From contig NZ_VKHP01000022.1 of NCBI RefSeq assembly GCF_010811875.1, positions 1-58,273 on the forward strand: 58,273 nucleotides of DNA, written 5' to 3'. This DNA comes from Bradyrhizobium uaiense. GTDB lineage: Bacteria; Pseudomonadota; Alphaproteobacteria; Rhizobiales; Xanthobacteraceae. Position 1 is the first letter of the stretch. Each line of letters begins with the position of its first letter. Positions 26,272-34,934 of this stretch are shown piece after piece. The position numbers and the translations under genes were made by a program. Below the pieces are notes generated by a model. It was not told the origin of the DNA, searched no databases, and saw nothing but the letters and a program-made list of their open reading frames with translations.

Positions 26272-26982
26272 ATGTCCACCAACAACAAGCTGACGCTCAA
26301 ATTCCGTTGCCCGACGGAGCTTGAGGGACTGATACCGCAACCCATCCCGGCTGCGCAGGGCGTTCCCGACTGGCTCAAGGCGATGCCGGCGACGGCCTTC
26401 TCTTCGATCGACCTGCACGAGGAAGACACCATCAAGCGCTGCCCGCCATTCGTCGATGCGATGACCTGCGGGTTCTTGCTGCCGCTGGTCTGCGACCTCA
26501 AGGTCGAGGACGGCGAAATCACCTGGGATCAGGACCTGCCGCCGGGAGGCACGCCCGAATTTCCCCGTTCGCCGATCGGCTTCCATGATCCGGGTCAGGT
26601 CACCGGCACCCCGCTGTTTGAAGAGGGCCGCTTCTTCCTCAAATTCCACAATCTGTGGACCGTCGAAGCCCCTGAAGGCTACGCAGTTTACTTCACGCAT
26701 CCCGTCAACCGCTTCGACCTGCCATTCACGACACTCAGCGGCCTCGTCAATTCCGATCTCTATACCGACAATTGGGTGCATTTCCCCGCGTACTGGCACG
26801 ACAAGAATTTCAAGGGTGTCCTCCCCAAGGGGACGCCGATCGCACAGTGCATTCCGGTCAAGCGAGACAGCTGGAGCGCGCAGGCATCGCCGTTCACCGC
26901 CGAAGAAGCCAAGCGCGTCGGCCAATTCCGCGGTGAACTCAGGCGGCAGCCCAATCTCTATCGGAGAAACTTCAGGGCGTGA
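26272..26982 (+). CDS. DUF6065-like protein, unknown function
   Basis: 236 aa, no signal peptide or membrane segment. Blocks seen in order: 'PQPIPAAQGVPDWLKAMP', 'KRCPPFVDAMTCGFLLPLVCDL', 'KFHNLWTVEAPEGYAVYFTHPVNRFDLPFTTLSGLV' and 'NWVHFPAYWHDKNFKGVLPKGTPIAQCIPVKRD'. The order (Arg-Cys-Pro block, vertebra-like 'HPxNR', then a Trp-rich block ending 'KGxPxxQxxPVxR') resembles DUF6065, a family known from phages and bacteria without an assigned role. The family match is from memory and not certain. It starts 86 nt after the mandelate racemase stop, on the same strand. Confidence 0.6.
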   Translation: MSTNNKLTLKFRCPTELEGLIPQPIPAAQGVPDWLKAMPATAFSSIDLHEEDTIKRCPPFVDAMTCGFLLPLVCDLKVEDGEITWDQDLPPGGTPEFPRSPIGFHDPGQVTGTPLFEEGRFFLKFHNLWTVEAPEGYAVYFTHPVNRFDLPFTTLSGLVNSDLYTDNWVHFPAYWHDKNFKGVLPKGTPIAQCIPVKRDSWSAQASPFTAEEAKRVGQFRGELRRQPNLYRRNFRA

Positions 26983-27016
26983 GCCGCGGCGAGATTTCGT
27001 CCGGCGCCCCCCGACC

Positions 27017-27844
27017 TCACTCCGCACCGAGGAATTTCGCAACGTCGCTCCGGGCGAAGAAGAAACGGCCATGCGAGCCCGCGGCCATCACGAATGCCGC
27101 GCGTCCCAGGAGCTGGGGCTGCCCCTGCGTGACGGCGCGGAGCGCCGCCTCGGCGGCATCGCGCTCACCCCGCTCGAAAAGCGATGTCGCGAGGTAGGCG
27201 CGGGTCGAGCGATCGTCCGGATACATCGCGAGCACGCGGCGGAAAGCCTCCGCAGCTCCGGCGTAGTCGCCATGAAGAATTAGGACTCGCCCGAGCTGGT
27301 TGAGAACGTCGGGGCGTCCCGGCGCAGCATCACGCGCAGCCGTCAGGACGCTCGCAGCCCGTGCGATGTCATTGGTCTCATGCAACAGGCGTCCGAGGTC
27401 GAGCTTCAGATCGACGCTGTCAGGCGCAAGCCGAAGGCCGCCCTCGATCGTGCCGATCGCCTCGTCGTACTCACCAGCCTTGGCGAGCTGTCCGGCGAGC
27501 TCCTGAAACGAAGGCAGGTATGGCGGCCGTCGGGCAACCGTGCGCCGAAGCTGCGCAATCCCGTCCGACACGCGTCCCGCGCCGCACAGCAACGCGCCGA
27601 GCAAGGTTTCAACCTCGCCGTCCTCGCCGCGGCGCGCAATCCTCTCAAGCGGTGCGATCGCCTCGTCTCCCCGCTTCTGCCCCATCAGGGCATGCGCCAG
27701 CAGGAGCGCGGCATGTCTGTCCGTGCGACTTGATTTCAGGATGTTCGTCGCAATCTGCTCTGCCTGAGCAAATTGCTGCGCCCGCAACGCCAATGCGCCT
27801 TGTTGCAGCGCCTGAGCGAGGAAATTGTTCTGCCTGCCACTCAC
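27017..27844 (-). CDS. TPR-repeat protein
   Basis: 275 aa. At least six degenerate 34-residue helix-turn-helix repeats with the usual Ala/Gly/Leu/Pro pattern ('RHAALLLAHALMGQKRGDEAIAPLERIARRG', 'LPSFQELAGQLAKAGEYDEAIGTIEGGLRLAP', 'PDVLNQLGRVLILHGDYAGAAEAFRRVLAMYPDD', 'TRAYLATSLFERGERDAAEAALRAV'). No signal peptide, so it is likely cytoplasmic and serves protein-protein interaction. In many alphaproteobacteria such TPR regions precede sulfotransferase or glycosyltransferase domains; here the protein ends after the repeats. It converges with the DUF6065-like gene. Confidence 0.8.
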   Translation of the reverse strand: MSGRQNNFLAQALQQGALALRAQQFAQAEQIATNILKSSRTDRHAALLLAHALMGQKRGDEAIAPLERIARRGEDGEVETLLGALLCGAGRVSDGIAQLRRTVARRPPYLPSFQELAGQLAKAGEYDEAIGTIEGGLRLAPDSVDLKLDLGRLLHETNDIARAASVLTAARDAAPGRPDVLNQLGRVLILHGDYAGAAEAFRRVLAMYPDDRSTRAYLATSLFERGERDAAEAALRAVTQGQPQLLGRAAFVMAAGSHGRFFFARSDVAKFLGAE

Positions 27845-28058
27845 GAGCGAGATTCACGGGATGCCAAGGAATGTCATTGGGCTTTAGCCCGCATCTCCCC
27901 ACGCGTCCACCGAAAGTCTTGTGAGAGGCGACATACGCTTCCCCCTCAAGCGAAGCCCCGCTAAGCGGGACAAGTGCTGGATCAATCCTGTATCGTGGAG
28001 CTGGTCGGCCTGCCGCCGAACGAACCTGACACCATGTCACTCAGATCGGAGAACCAGG

Positions 28059-28400
28059 ATGGCACAGTGCGTTGTTATCGTTCAATTCGACCTTCCGAAA
28101 CGAACCGAGGAACAGGCCATCAAGGGCGGCGTGGGTACCGCGCCCATCTATCGAAACCTCGCGACACGGGGGCTGATCCGTAAAGACTACCTCAACGGAG
28201 AGGCCGGTACGGGCGGCGTCTACCTGTGGGAGAGCCGAGAGGCGGCCGAGGCATGGTTCACCGAGGCCAAGATGACCGAACTGACTGAACGGTTCGGAGC
28301 CCGACCGCGATTGACCTGGTATGACACGCACGTCACCGTCGACAACCTCAAAGGGGAGACGCGCGTGAACCAATCTCCGCTGATTTCAGCCGCGGAATGA
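28059..28400 (+). CDS. YdhR-like monooxygenase-fold protein
   Basis: 113 aa ferredoxin-like barrel protein. 'CVVIVQFDLPKRTEEQAIKGGVGTAPIYRNLATRGLIRKDYLNGEAGTGGVYLWESREAAEAWF' matches the layout of YdhR/ABM-like proteins, including the repeated beta-alpha-beta pattern and 'GGVYLWES.EAAEAWF'. GGAG precedes the ATG at 28059. Members are cytoplasmic dimers of mostly unknown substrate. Confidence 0.7.
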   Translation: MAQCVVIVQFDLPKRTEEQAIKGGVGTAPIYRNLATRGLIRKDYLNGEAGTGGVYLWESREAAEAWFTEAKMTELTERFGARPRLTWYDTHVTVDNLKGETRVNQSPLISAAE

Positions 28401-28407
28401 ATCGAAT

Positions 28408-28908
28408 TCAGGTGTCGTCGAACGCGCCCGCGCGCGGTGCGGATGCCGGTTGGTCCGCGCGCGTCCAGAGATAGCGCATATCCGGTTCCTTCTCCTCGTT
28501 GCGGCTGCCGTCGGTCTCCTCGACCGGCACGAAGCCACGGGCCTCGTAGAAACGGCGCGCCCGCGCGTTGCGCTGGAAGGTCCAGAGTTGCAGCCGATCC
28601 GTACTTTGCTTCGCGATGTCGAGCAGCGCGGCGCCGGTGCCGCGGCGCTGCGCGAGAGGGAGCACATAGAGTTGCTCGACCCAGTCGTCGTGCAGCGCGA
28701 TCACGCCGTTCAGCGCCTGGCCGTCGAACGCACCCCATAGCGTGCAGGTCGCAAACATCCGCTCACGATAGAACCAGCGGTCTTCGTCAGGTGTATGCAG
28801 GCCGGCGAGCCAGGGCAGCGCATGATCGAACGCCGCACGATGCACGCGCGCAGCGGCGTCCATGTCGGCGAGTTCGAGTAGCCTAATACTCAATCCCGAA
28901 CTCGTCAT
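28408..28908 (-). CDS. GNAT-family N-acetyltransferase
   Basis: 166 aa. The N-terminus 'IRLLELADMDAAARVHRAAF' is the usual GNAT opening. The acetyl-CoA loop is in 'VEQLYVLPLAQRRGTGAALLDIAKQ' (RxxGxGxA-type, here RRGTGA), followed by 'QLWTFQRNARARRFYEARGFVPVEET', the motif B region. The start overlaps the end of nnr by 26 nt on the same strand, which implies coupled translation. Substrate unknown. Confidence 0.85.
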   Translation of the reverse strand: MTSSGLSIRLLELADMDAAARVHRAAFDHALPWLAGLHTPDEDRWFYRERMFATCTLWGAFDGQALNGVIALHDDWVEQLYVLPLAQRRGTGAALLDIAKQSTDRLQLWTFQRNARARRFYEARGFVPVEETDGSRNEEKEPDMRYLWTRADQPASAPRAGAFDDT

Positions 28909-30382
28909 AGAGACGGCGGAACACGGCCGGCAACACCTCGGTGAGATCCTCGGCGATCAGGCCGGGCCCCGCTTCGCCGGCCGCCTCGCCATGCAACCAC
29001 ACACCGATGCCGGCCGCCTCGAAGGCCGCGACGCCCTGCGCCAGGAAGCCCGCGACGATGCCGGCCAGCACGTCGCCGGCGCCGGCGGTGGCAAGCCAGG
29101 GCGGCGCATTGGCGGCGATGATGGCGCGACCGTCCGGAGAGGCGATCACCGTATCTGCTCCCTTCAGCAGCACCACCGCGCCGGAGCGCTCGGCTGCCGC
29201 ACGGACGCGTTCGAGCTTCGATCGGCCGGGGTGCTTGTTGGAGATATCGCTGAACAACCGCGGAAACTCGCCCTCATGCGGGGTGAGCACCACCCCAAGG
29301 CCGTCGGATGCCTTGATCGCCTCGAACAGGCGGTCCGGCGTCCCGGCAAAACTCGTCAGCGCGTCGGCGTCAAGCACCAGATGCCGCCGTGCCGACAGCG
29401 CAGTGTGAACGAAGTCGCGGGTGCGCGCGCTGACGCCCGCGCCCGGTCCGATCACGCAGGCGTTGAGACGTTTGTCGTCGAGCAGTTCGGCGAACTGGAT
29501 CGGGTTGTCGACCGCGCGCACCATCACCGCGGTCAGCGCCGCCGCGTTGACGGCAAGCGCATCGCGCGGCGAGGCCAGTGTCACGAGGCCGGCGCCCGCG
29601 CGCAACGCCGCACGCGCGGCGAGCCGCGCCGCCCCGGTCGAGGCGAGATCGCCCGAGACCACGACGGCATGCCCCCTTGCGTATTTGTGGCCGTCGATCC
29701 GCGGCACCGGAAACGACCATCGCCAGGCTTCCGGCGCATTCTCCGCGGTCAGCGGCTTGATCTCATCGAGCACCTGCGCCTCGATGCCGATGTCGGCGAC
29801 GCGCACCCGGCCGCAATACATCCGGCCCGGCAGCAACAGATGCGCGGGCTTCTTGCGGAAGAAGGTGACGGTTTCGGTTGCCTGCACCGCCGCACCCATG
29901 ACAGCGCCCGTGGTGCCGTTGATGCCGCTCGGCAGATCGACCGCCAGCACCGGCGTACCGTTGGCATTGATCGCCGCGATCATCTCCGGTGGGTCACCCT
30001 TGACCGGGCGGTTGAGCCCGGCGCCGAACAGGGCGTCGATGATCAGCGCCGGCTTGCCGAGCGCCTGCGGGTTGAACGGCAGCACCGGATACTTCCAGCC
30101 CTTCGCCGCCAGCGCCGCGTCGCCCTGTAGGCTGTCGCGCTCGCAGAGCAGGATTACCGAGACCTCCCGCCCGCGCGCGGCGAGCTCGGCGGCGGCGACA
30201 AAACCGTCGCCGCCATTATTGCCCCGGCCGGCGACCACGACGATCGGCCCCTCCTCGACCAGGTCCATCGCAGCTTCGGCGACGGCCTGGCCGGCGCTCA
30301 TCATCAGCGCGAAGCCCGGCGTTCCGGCTGCGATGGTCAGCCGGTCGGCGCGCTCCATCTCGGTGGTGGTCAGAACGTCCAT
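28883..30382 (-). CDS. nnr: Bifunctional NAD(P)H-hydrate epimerase/dehydratase
   Basis: 499 aa with both halves of the Nnr (YjeF) repair enzyme. The N-terminal YjeF_N epimerase (residues about 10-215: 'VVVAGRGNNGGDGFVAAAELA', 'PALIIDALFGAGLNR', 'AVDLPSGINGTTG') is followed by the C-terminal ADP-dependent dehydratase ('HKYARGHAVVVSGDLASTGAARLAARAALRAGAGLVTL', 'VLTPHEGEFPRL', and the catalytic GAGD block in 'WLATAGAGDVLAGIVAGF'). It repairs hydrated NADH and NADPH (NADHX/NADPHX). It is divergent from glnB, a common arrangement in Rhizobiales. Confidence 0.94.
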   Translation of the reverse strand: MDVLTTTEMERADRLTIAAGTPGFALMMSAGQAVAEAAMDLVEEGPIVVVAGRGNNGGDGFVAAAELAARGREVSVILLCERDSLQGDAALAAKGWKYPVLPFNPQALGKPALIIDALFGAGLNRPVKGDPPEMIAAINANGTPVLAVDLPSGINGTTGAVMGAAVQATETVTFFRKKPAHLLLPGRMYCGRVRVADIGIEAQVLDEIKPLTAENAPEAWRWSFPVPRIDGHKYARGHAVVVSGDLASTGAARLAARAALRAGAGLVTLASPRDALAVNAAALTAVMVRAVDNPIQFAELLDDKRLNACVIGPGAGVSARTRDFVHTALSARRHLVLDADALTSFAGTPDRLFEAIKASDGLGVVLTPHEGEFPRLFSDISNKHPGRSKLERVRAAAERSGAVVLLKGADTVIASPDGRAIIAANAPPWLATAGAGDVLAGIVAGFLAQGVAAFEAAGIGVWLHGEAAGEAGPGLIAEDLTEVLPAVFRRLYDEFGIEY

Positions 30383-31075
<693 letters not shown>

Positions 31076-31116
31076 GGGCGGTGCTATCCGGAATTTCTGA
31101 CGGCAAAAGAGAAAAA

Positions 31117-31140
31117 AGGCTGCTTCGGCAGCCTGATTTC
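31117..31140 (+). terminator. Attenuator-like terminator between glnB and glnA
   Basis: AGGCTGC (31117-31123), TTCG loop, GCAGCCT (31128-31134), a perfect 7-bp stem with a stable tetraloop. The T stretch after it is short, so part of the transcription may continue into glnA. Confidence 0.6.
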
Positions 31141-31226
31141 GTTTGTGCAGTCACACGAACTCGCCAAAAGCGGGAATAACGTCGCTCACCGCTGGAAACC
31201 GACCCGCACATCCATAAGGGGTATTC

Positions 31227-32636
31227 ATGAAGACCGCCAAAGACGTCCTGAAATCGATCAAGGACAACGACGTCAAATACGTCGACCTGCGCTTCACCGA
31301 TCCGCGCGGCAAATGGCAGCACGTGACCTTCGACGTCGGGATGATCGAAGAGGACACTTTTGCCGAAGGCCAGATGTTCGACGGCTCCTCGATCGCCGGC
31401 TGGAAGGCGATCAATGAATCCGACATGTGCCTGATGCCCGACCCGCTCACCGCGACGATCGATCCGTTCTTCGCCGAGACCACCATGGTCATCGTTTGCG
31501 ACGTGCTCGAGCCGACCACCGGCGAGCCCTACAACCGCGACCCCCGTGGCATCGCCAAGAAGGCCGAAGCGATGGTGAAGTCGCAGGGCGTGGGCGACAC
31601 CGTGTTCGTCGGTCCCGAGGCCGAGTTCTTCGTGTTCGACGACGTGCGCTATTCGGCCGATCCGTACAACACCGGCTTCCGCCTCGACTCCTCCGAGCTG
31701 CCGATCAACTCCGCCACCGAATATGAGGGCGGCAATCTCGGCCACCGAATCCGCACCAAGGCCGGCTACTTCCCGGTGCCGCCGCAGGATTCGGTGCAGG
31801 ACATGCGGTCTGAGATGCTCGGCGCGATGGCCAAGATGGGCGTCAAGGTCGAGAAGCACCACCATGAAGTCGCTTCCGCCCAGCACGAGCTCGGCATGAA
31901 GTTCGACACCCTGACGCTGATGGCCGACCAGATGCAGGTCTACAAGTACTGCATCCACCAGGTCGCGCACATCTACGGCAAGACCGCCACCTTCATGCCG
32001 AAGCCGGTCTATGGCGACAACGGCTCGGGCATGCACGTCCACCAGTCGATCTGGAAGGAAGGCAAGCCGGTGTTCGCCGGTAACAAGTACGCCGACCTGT
32101 CGGAGACCTGCCTGCACTACATCGGCGGCATCATCAAGCACGCCAAGTCGATCAATGCCTTCACCAACCCGTCGACCAATTCCTACAAGCGTCTGGTCCC
32201 GGGCTATGAGGCGCCGGTGCTGCTCGCCTACTCCGCGCGCAACCGCTCGGCGTCATGCCGCATCCCCTACACGGCGAACCCGAAGGCCAAGCGCGTCGAG
32301 GTGCGTTTCCCCGACCCGATGGCCAATCCCTATCTCGGCTTCGCCGCGATGCTGATGGCCGGCCTCGACGGCATCAAGAACAAGATCGATCCGGGTCCGG
32401 CGATGGACAAGGACCTCTACGATCTGCCGAAGGAAGAGTTGAAGCAGATCCCGACCGTGTGCGGCTCGCTCCGTGAAGCACTCGAGAGCCTCGACAAGGA
32501 CCGCGCCTACCTCAAGAACGGCGGCGTGTTCGACGACGACTTCATCGACGCCTACATCGAGCTGAAGATGACCGAGGTCGCCCGTTTCGAAATGACCCCG
32601 CACCCGGTCGAGTTCGAAATGTACTACTCGCTGTAA
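31227..32636 (+). CDS. glnA: Glutamine synthetase type I
   Basis: 469 aa, the standard GSI length. Beta-grasp N-terminal domain, then the catalytic domain with '[10 protein letters not shown]', 'DKADYFPVPP'-type segment '[11 protein letters not shown]', ATP/metal residues in '[14 protein letters not shown]', '[17 protein letters not shown]' and the adenylylation site Y398 ([11 protein letters not shown]). It makes glutamine from glutamate, ammonia and ATP as a dodecamer and is inactivated by adenylylation by GlnE under PII control. AAGGGG lies before the ATG. It follows glnB by 151 nt with a weak terminator between. Confidence 0.97.
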   Translation: MKTAKDVLKSIKDNDVKYVDLRFTDPRGKWQHVTFDVGMIEEDTFAEGQMFDGSSIAGWKAINESDMCLMPDPLTATIDPFFAETTMVIVCDVLEPTTGEPYNRDPRGIAKKAEAMVKSQGVGDTVFVGPEAEFFVFDDVRYSADPYNTGFRLDSSELPINSATEYEGGNLGHRIRTKAGYFPVPPQDSVQDMRSEMLGAMAKMGVKVEKHHHEVASAQHELGMKFDTLTLMADQMQVYKYCIHQVAHIYGKTATFMPKPVYGDNGSGMHVHQSIWKEGKPVFAGNKYADLSETCLHYIGGIIKHAKSINAFTNPSTNSYKRLVPGYEAPVLLAYSARNRSASCRIPYTANPKAKRVEVRFPDPMANPYLGFAAMLMAGLDGIKNKIDPGPAMDKDLYDLPKEELKQIPTVCGSLREALESLDKDRAYLKNGGVFDDDFIDAYIELKMTEVARFEMTPHPVEFEMYYSL

Positions 32637-32660
32637 GCTTTACGGCACCTCACGAATGCG

Positions 32661-32695
32661 AAAGGCGCTTCCGATGGAGGCGCCTTTTGTTTTTG
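32661..32695 (+). terminator. Rho-independent terminator of glnA
   Basis: AAAGGCGCTTCC (32661-32672) pairs with GGAGGCGCCTTT (32676-32687, one G-T), followed by a T-rich tail (TTTTGTTTTT). Confidence 0.9.
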
Positions 32696-32713
32696 GGTGA
32701 GCACACGAAATGC

Positions 32714-32797
32714 GTAGGATGGGGAGAGCGCAGCGAAACCCATCGCGCCTTGCCTCGGTAAGAGCGATGGGTTTCGCTTCGCTCTACCCATCCTACC
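32714..32797. repeat. Dispersed palindrome of the GTAGGATGGG type, copy 1
   Basis: Starts with GTAGGATGGG and ends with CCCATCCTAC; internal arms 'AGCGCAGCGAAACCCATCG' and 'CGATGGGTTTCGCTTCGCT' pair as well, so nearly the whole element folds on itself. A second copy lies at 37716-37798. REP-like elements of this type, with GGATGGGT...ACCCATCC ends, are common between genes in Bradyrhizobium. Confidence 0.85.
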
Positions 32798-32828
32798 ACT
32801 GCGAAGCCATCACCATTGGTATCAGCAC

Positions 32829-33278
32829 ATGACCGGAATCACTGTCCGCTCCGCGGCAGAACACGAACTGCCCGAGGTGCTAAAGCTTTACCGACACCTT
32901 CATCCACACGATCCTCAGCTGGAGACCGCCACTGCCGAACGTGTCTGGTCGGAGTTGCTTGCATCCAGCTTCATGACCGTGGTCGTGGCGCAAGCAGTAG
33001 AATTGCTTGTCTCTTCGTGCACGCTCGCGATCGTGCCTAATCTGTCTCGAGGCGGCAGATCATATGGGGTAATTGAGAACGTAGTCACTCACGCCGACTA
33101 CCGTCGGCAGGGGCTCGGCCGACGGGTTCTTTCTCATGCGCTCGATATTGCCTGGCAGGCCGACTGCTACAAAGTCCTGCTGGCAACGGGTTCGAAACGG
33201 GAAACCACCCTCCGATTCTACGAGGAAGCGGGCTTTCAGCGTGGGAGCAAAACTTACTTCGAAATTCGCCGTCCTTAG
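32829..33278 (+). CDS. GNAT-family N-acetyltransferase
   Basis: 149 aa. 'ITVRSAAEHELPEVLKLYRHLHP' at the start, then 'GVIENVVTHADYRRQGLGRRVLSHALDIAWQADCYKVLLATGSKRETTLRFYEEAGFQRGSKTYFEI'. The acetyl-CoA loop RRQGLGRR and the 'FYEEAGF' motif are intact. It may acetylate a small molecule or a protein; no operon partner. A strong hairpin ends the gene region. Confidence 0.85.
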   Translation: MTGITVRSAAEHELPEVLKLYRHLHPHDPQLETATAERVWSELLASSFMTVVVAQAVELLVSSCTLAIVPNLSRGGRSYGVIENVVTHADYRRQGLGRRVLSHALDIAWQADCYKVLLATGSKRETTLRFYEEAGFQRGSKTYFEIRRP

Positions 33279-33308
33279 CTACCGTCGCGAACAGATCGTG
33301 ATGCGTCT

Positions 33309-33337
33309 AGAAGGCGCTTCCACCGGAAGCGCCTTCT
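33309..33337. terminator. Perfect 13-bp hairpin between converging genes
   Basis: AGAAGGCGCTTCC (33309-33321) pairs with GGAAGCGCCTTCT (33325-33337) around a 3-nt loop. The T tails are poor on both sides, so termination efficiency is uncertain. Confidence 0.6.
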
Positions 33338-33353
33338 GTCCCTGTCCCGCCGA

Positions 33354-33617
33354 TTACACCTTCGCCTTTGCGATCCGCCGCCCGCCTGAATCGAGCGCCC
33401 CGAAATTGCCAGCGATCATGTCCGGCGTCGGGATCATGCCGCCGAGCGACCAGCTCGCCGGCTCACCTTCCTCGATCTTGACCCAGACGTTGCGGCGGAA
33501 ATCGGGGTTACCCTGGCCCTCGATCTCGACCATGAGATCGGTGACGCGCTCGAGCATGGCGCGCTTCTGCGCAACATCGAAGATGCCGCGGACGGTCGAA
33601 ATGGTGACGTAAGGCAT
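33354..33617 (-). CDS. Tautomerase-family protein (4-OT-like)
   Basis: 87 aa. After Met removal the N-terminal residue is Pro (MPYVTISTVRG), the catalytic base of the 4-oxalocrotonate tautomerase superfamily. 'KRAMLERVTDLMVEIEGQGNP' forms the expected helix and 'RRNVWVKIEEGEPASWSLGG' the second strand with Arg residues. Likely a hexamer or trimer acting on enol/keto acids; substrate unknown. It is divergent from the GlxA-type regulator. Confidence 0.82.
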   Translation of the reverse strand: MPYVTISTVRGIFDVAQKRAMLERVTDLMVEIEGQGNPDFRRNVWVKIEEGEPASWSLGGMIPTPDMIAGNFGALDSGGRRIAKAKV

Positions 33618-33671
33618 GGTCTCTCTCCATTAGCTGAGGTTGTGACAACGCAACGAAGATGGACCGGCATG

Positions 33672-33742
33672 GCCCGATCAGGCAGTGGCCGATCGGACAG
33701 AGATCGGGCAATATCTGCCACCGCCCGATGGCCCAGATCGGG
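33672..33742. promoter_or_regulatory. Array of GCCCGATC/GATCGGGC half-sites (putative GlxA-type operator)
   Basis: GCCCGATC at 33672-33679 is the exact inverse of GATCGGGC at 33702-33709. A second pair, GCCCGAT (33723-33729) and GATCGGG (33736-33742), follows, plus GCCGATCGGA at 33688-33697. All lie in the 152-bp divergent promoter between the tautomerase and the AraC-type regulator. Confidence 0.55.
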
Positions 33743-33769
33743 TAGGATGACGGCAAATCCGGAGGTCCC

Positions 33770-34747
33770 ATGAAACTTGCGATCGTCGCGCTGGAAGGCT
33801 GTATGCAATCGGCGGTCGCCGGCATCGCCGACATCCTCACACTCGCCAACCATGTGATGCAGCTGCGCGGCAGCAAGGCGCGCTTCAGCTGGCAAACGCT
33901 CTCGCTCGACGGCAAGGCGGTTCGCGCGGGCGGCGGAAAGCTGCTCGCCGTCGACGGCGCTCTCGGCAAGCGGACGGCATGCGACGCGATCATCGTGCCC
34001 GGCAGCCTGGTCGACCATCTGACCGCCGAACGCCTGCAACCGCAATACGACCGTGTCGGCGCCTGGCTACGCCAGCAGCACGCCAGCGGCCGGTTGATCG
34101 GCGCCTTCTGCAGCGGCGTGCTGCTGCTCGCCAATGCCGGGCTGCTCGACGGCCGCCGCGCCACTATCACCTGGTGGCTGCAAAGCGAGCTGCGACGCCG
34201 CCATCCCATGATCGATCTCGCCAGCGATGCCGTCATCACGCAGGCCGATCGCCTGGTCTGCGCCGCCGGCCCGATGTCATGGGTCGATCTGCTGCTGCGG
34301 CTGATCGAACTCGTCGAGGGCCCGGAAGTCGCAAAAGTCTGCGCCGACTATGCGGTGATCGACACCGCACAGCGGACGCAAGCGATCTTCATGCCGCTCG
34401 GCTACATGCTCGGACAGGACCCGCTGCTGATCAAGGCGGACATGCTCGTGCGCCGCACCGGCAAGGCGCCGATCACGGTGCGCAGCCTGGCGCAGGCGCT
34501 GGGCCTGAGCGAGCGCACGCTGAACCGCCGCTTCCGCGAACTGACCCACGAACCGCCGCAGGCCTTCATCACACGTCGCCGCGTCGAGCACGCCCGTACG
34601 CTGCTGGAGACCACGGCACAACCCATCAAGTCCATCGCCCGCGCCACCGGTTACGAGGACGAGAGCAGCTTCCGGAAAGCCTTTCGCAAGCTCACCTTGT
34701 TGTCGCCACAGGCTTACCGCGCGCAGCGAACGATGCGTGCTGCGTAG
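33770..34747 (+). CDS. GlxA-family AraC-type transcriptional regulator
   Basis: 325 aa. Residues 1-190 form a DJ-1/PfpI (class I GATase-like) domain with the nucleophile-elbow Cys in 'GAFCSGVLLLANAGLLDGRRATITWW'. Residues about 220-320 carry the two AraC helix-turn-helix units ('SLAQALGLSERTLNRRFRELTHEPPQAFITRRRVEHARTLLE' and 'IKSIARATGYEDESSFRKAFRKLTLLSPQAYRAQ'). In this group the first domain binds small amine- or amino-acid-like ligands. It probably controls itself and the divergent tautomerase through the repeated GCCCGATC sites. Confidence 0.9.
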   Translation: MKLAIVALEGCMQSAVAGIADILTLANHVMQLRGSKARFSWQTLSLDGKAVRAGGGKLLAVDGALGKRTACDAIIVPGSLVDHLTAERLQPQYDRVGAWLRQQHASGRLIGAFCSGVLLLANAGLLDGRRATITWWLQSELRRRHPMIDLASDAVITQADRLVCAAGPMSWVDLLLRLIELVEGPEVAKVCADYAVIDTAQRTQAIFMPLGYMLGQDPLLIKADMLVRRTGKAPITVRSLAQALGLSERTLNRRFRELTHEPPQAFITRRRVEHARTLLETTAQPIKSIARATGYEDESSFRKAFRKLTLLSPQAYRAQRTMRAA

Positions 34748-34934
34748 GAGTAGGAATCCCGGAAGACTACGGTCAGCAACACTGACAAACCGCGCGAAGC
34801 AATGCGACGCGGGCATGCGAGCTGCGACGTTCGGAATCGACAACGCCCGGCACCGGGTGTTCACTTGCAGCAAGGGCCCGAAAGCGGCCTCGACAAAAAC
34901 AGACACCTTCATTTTGCATTTTGGGAGAAACGAG

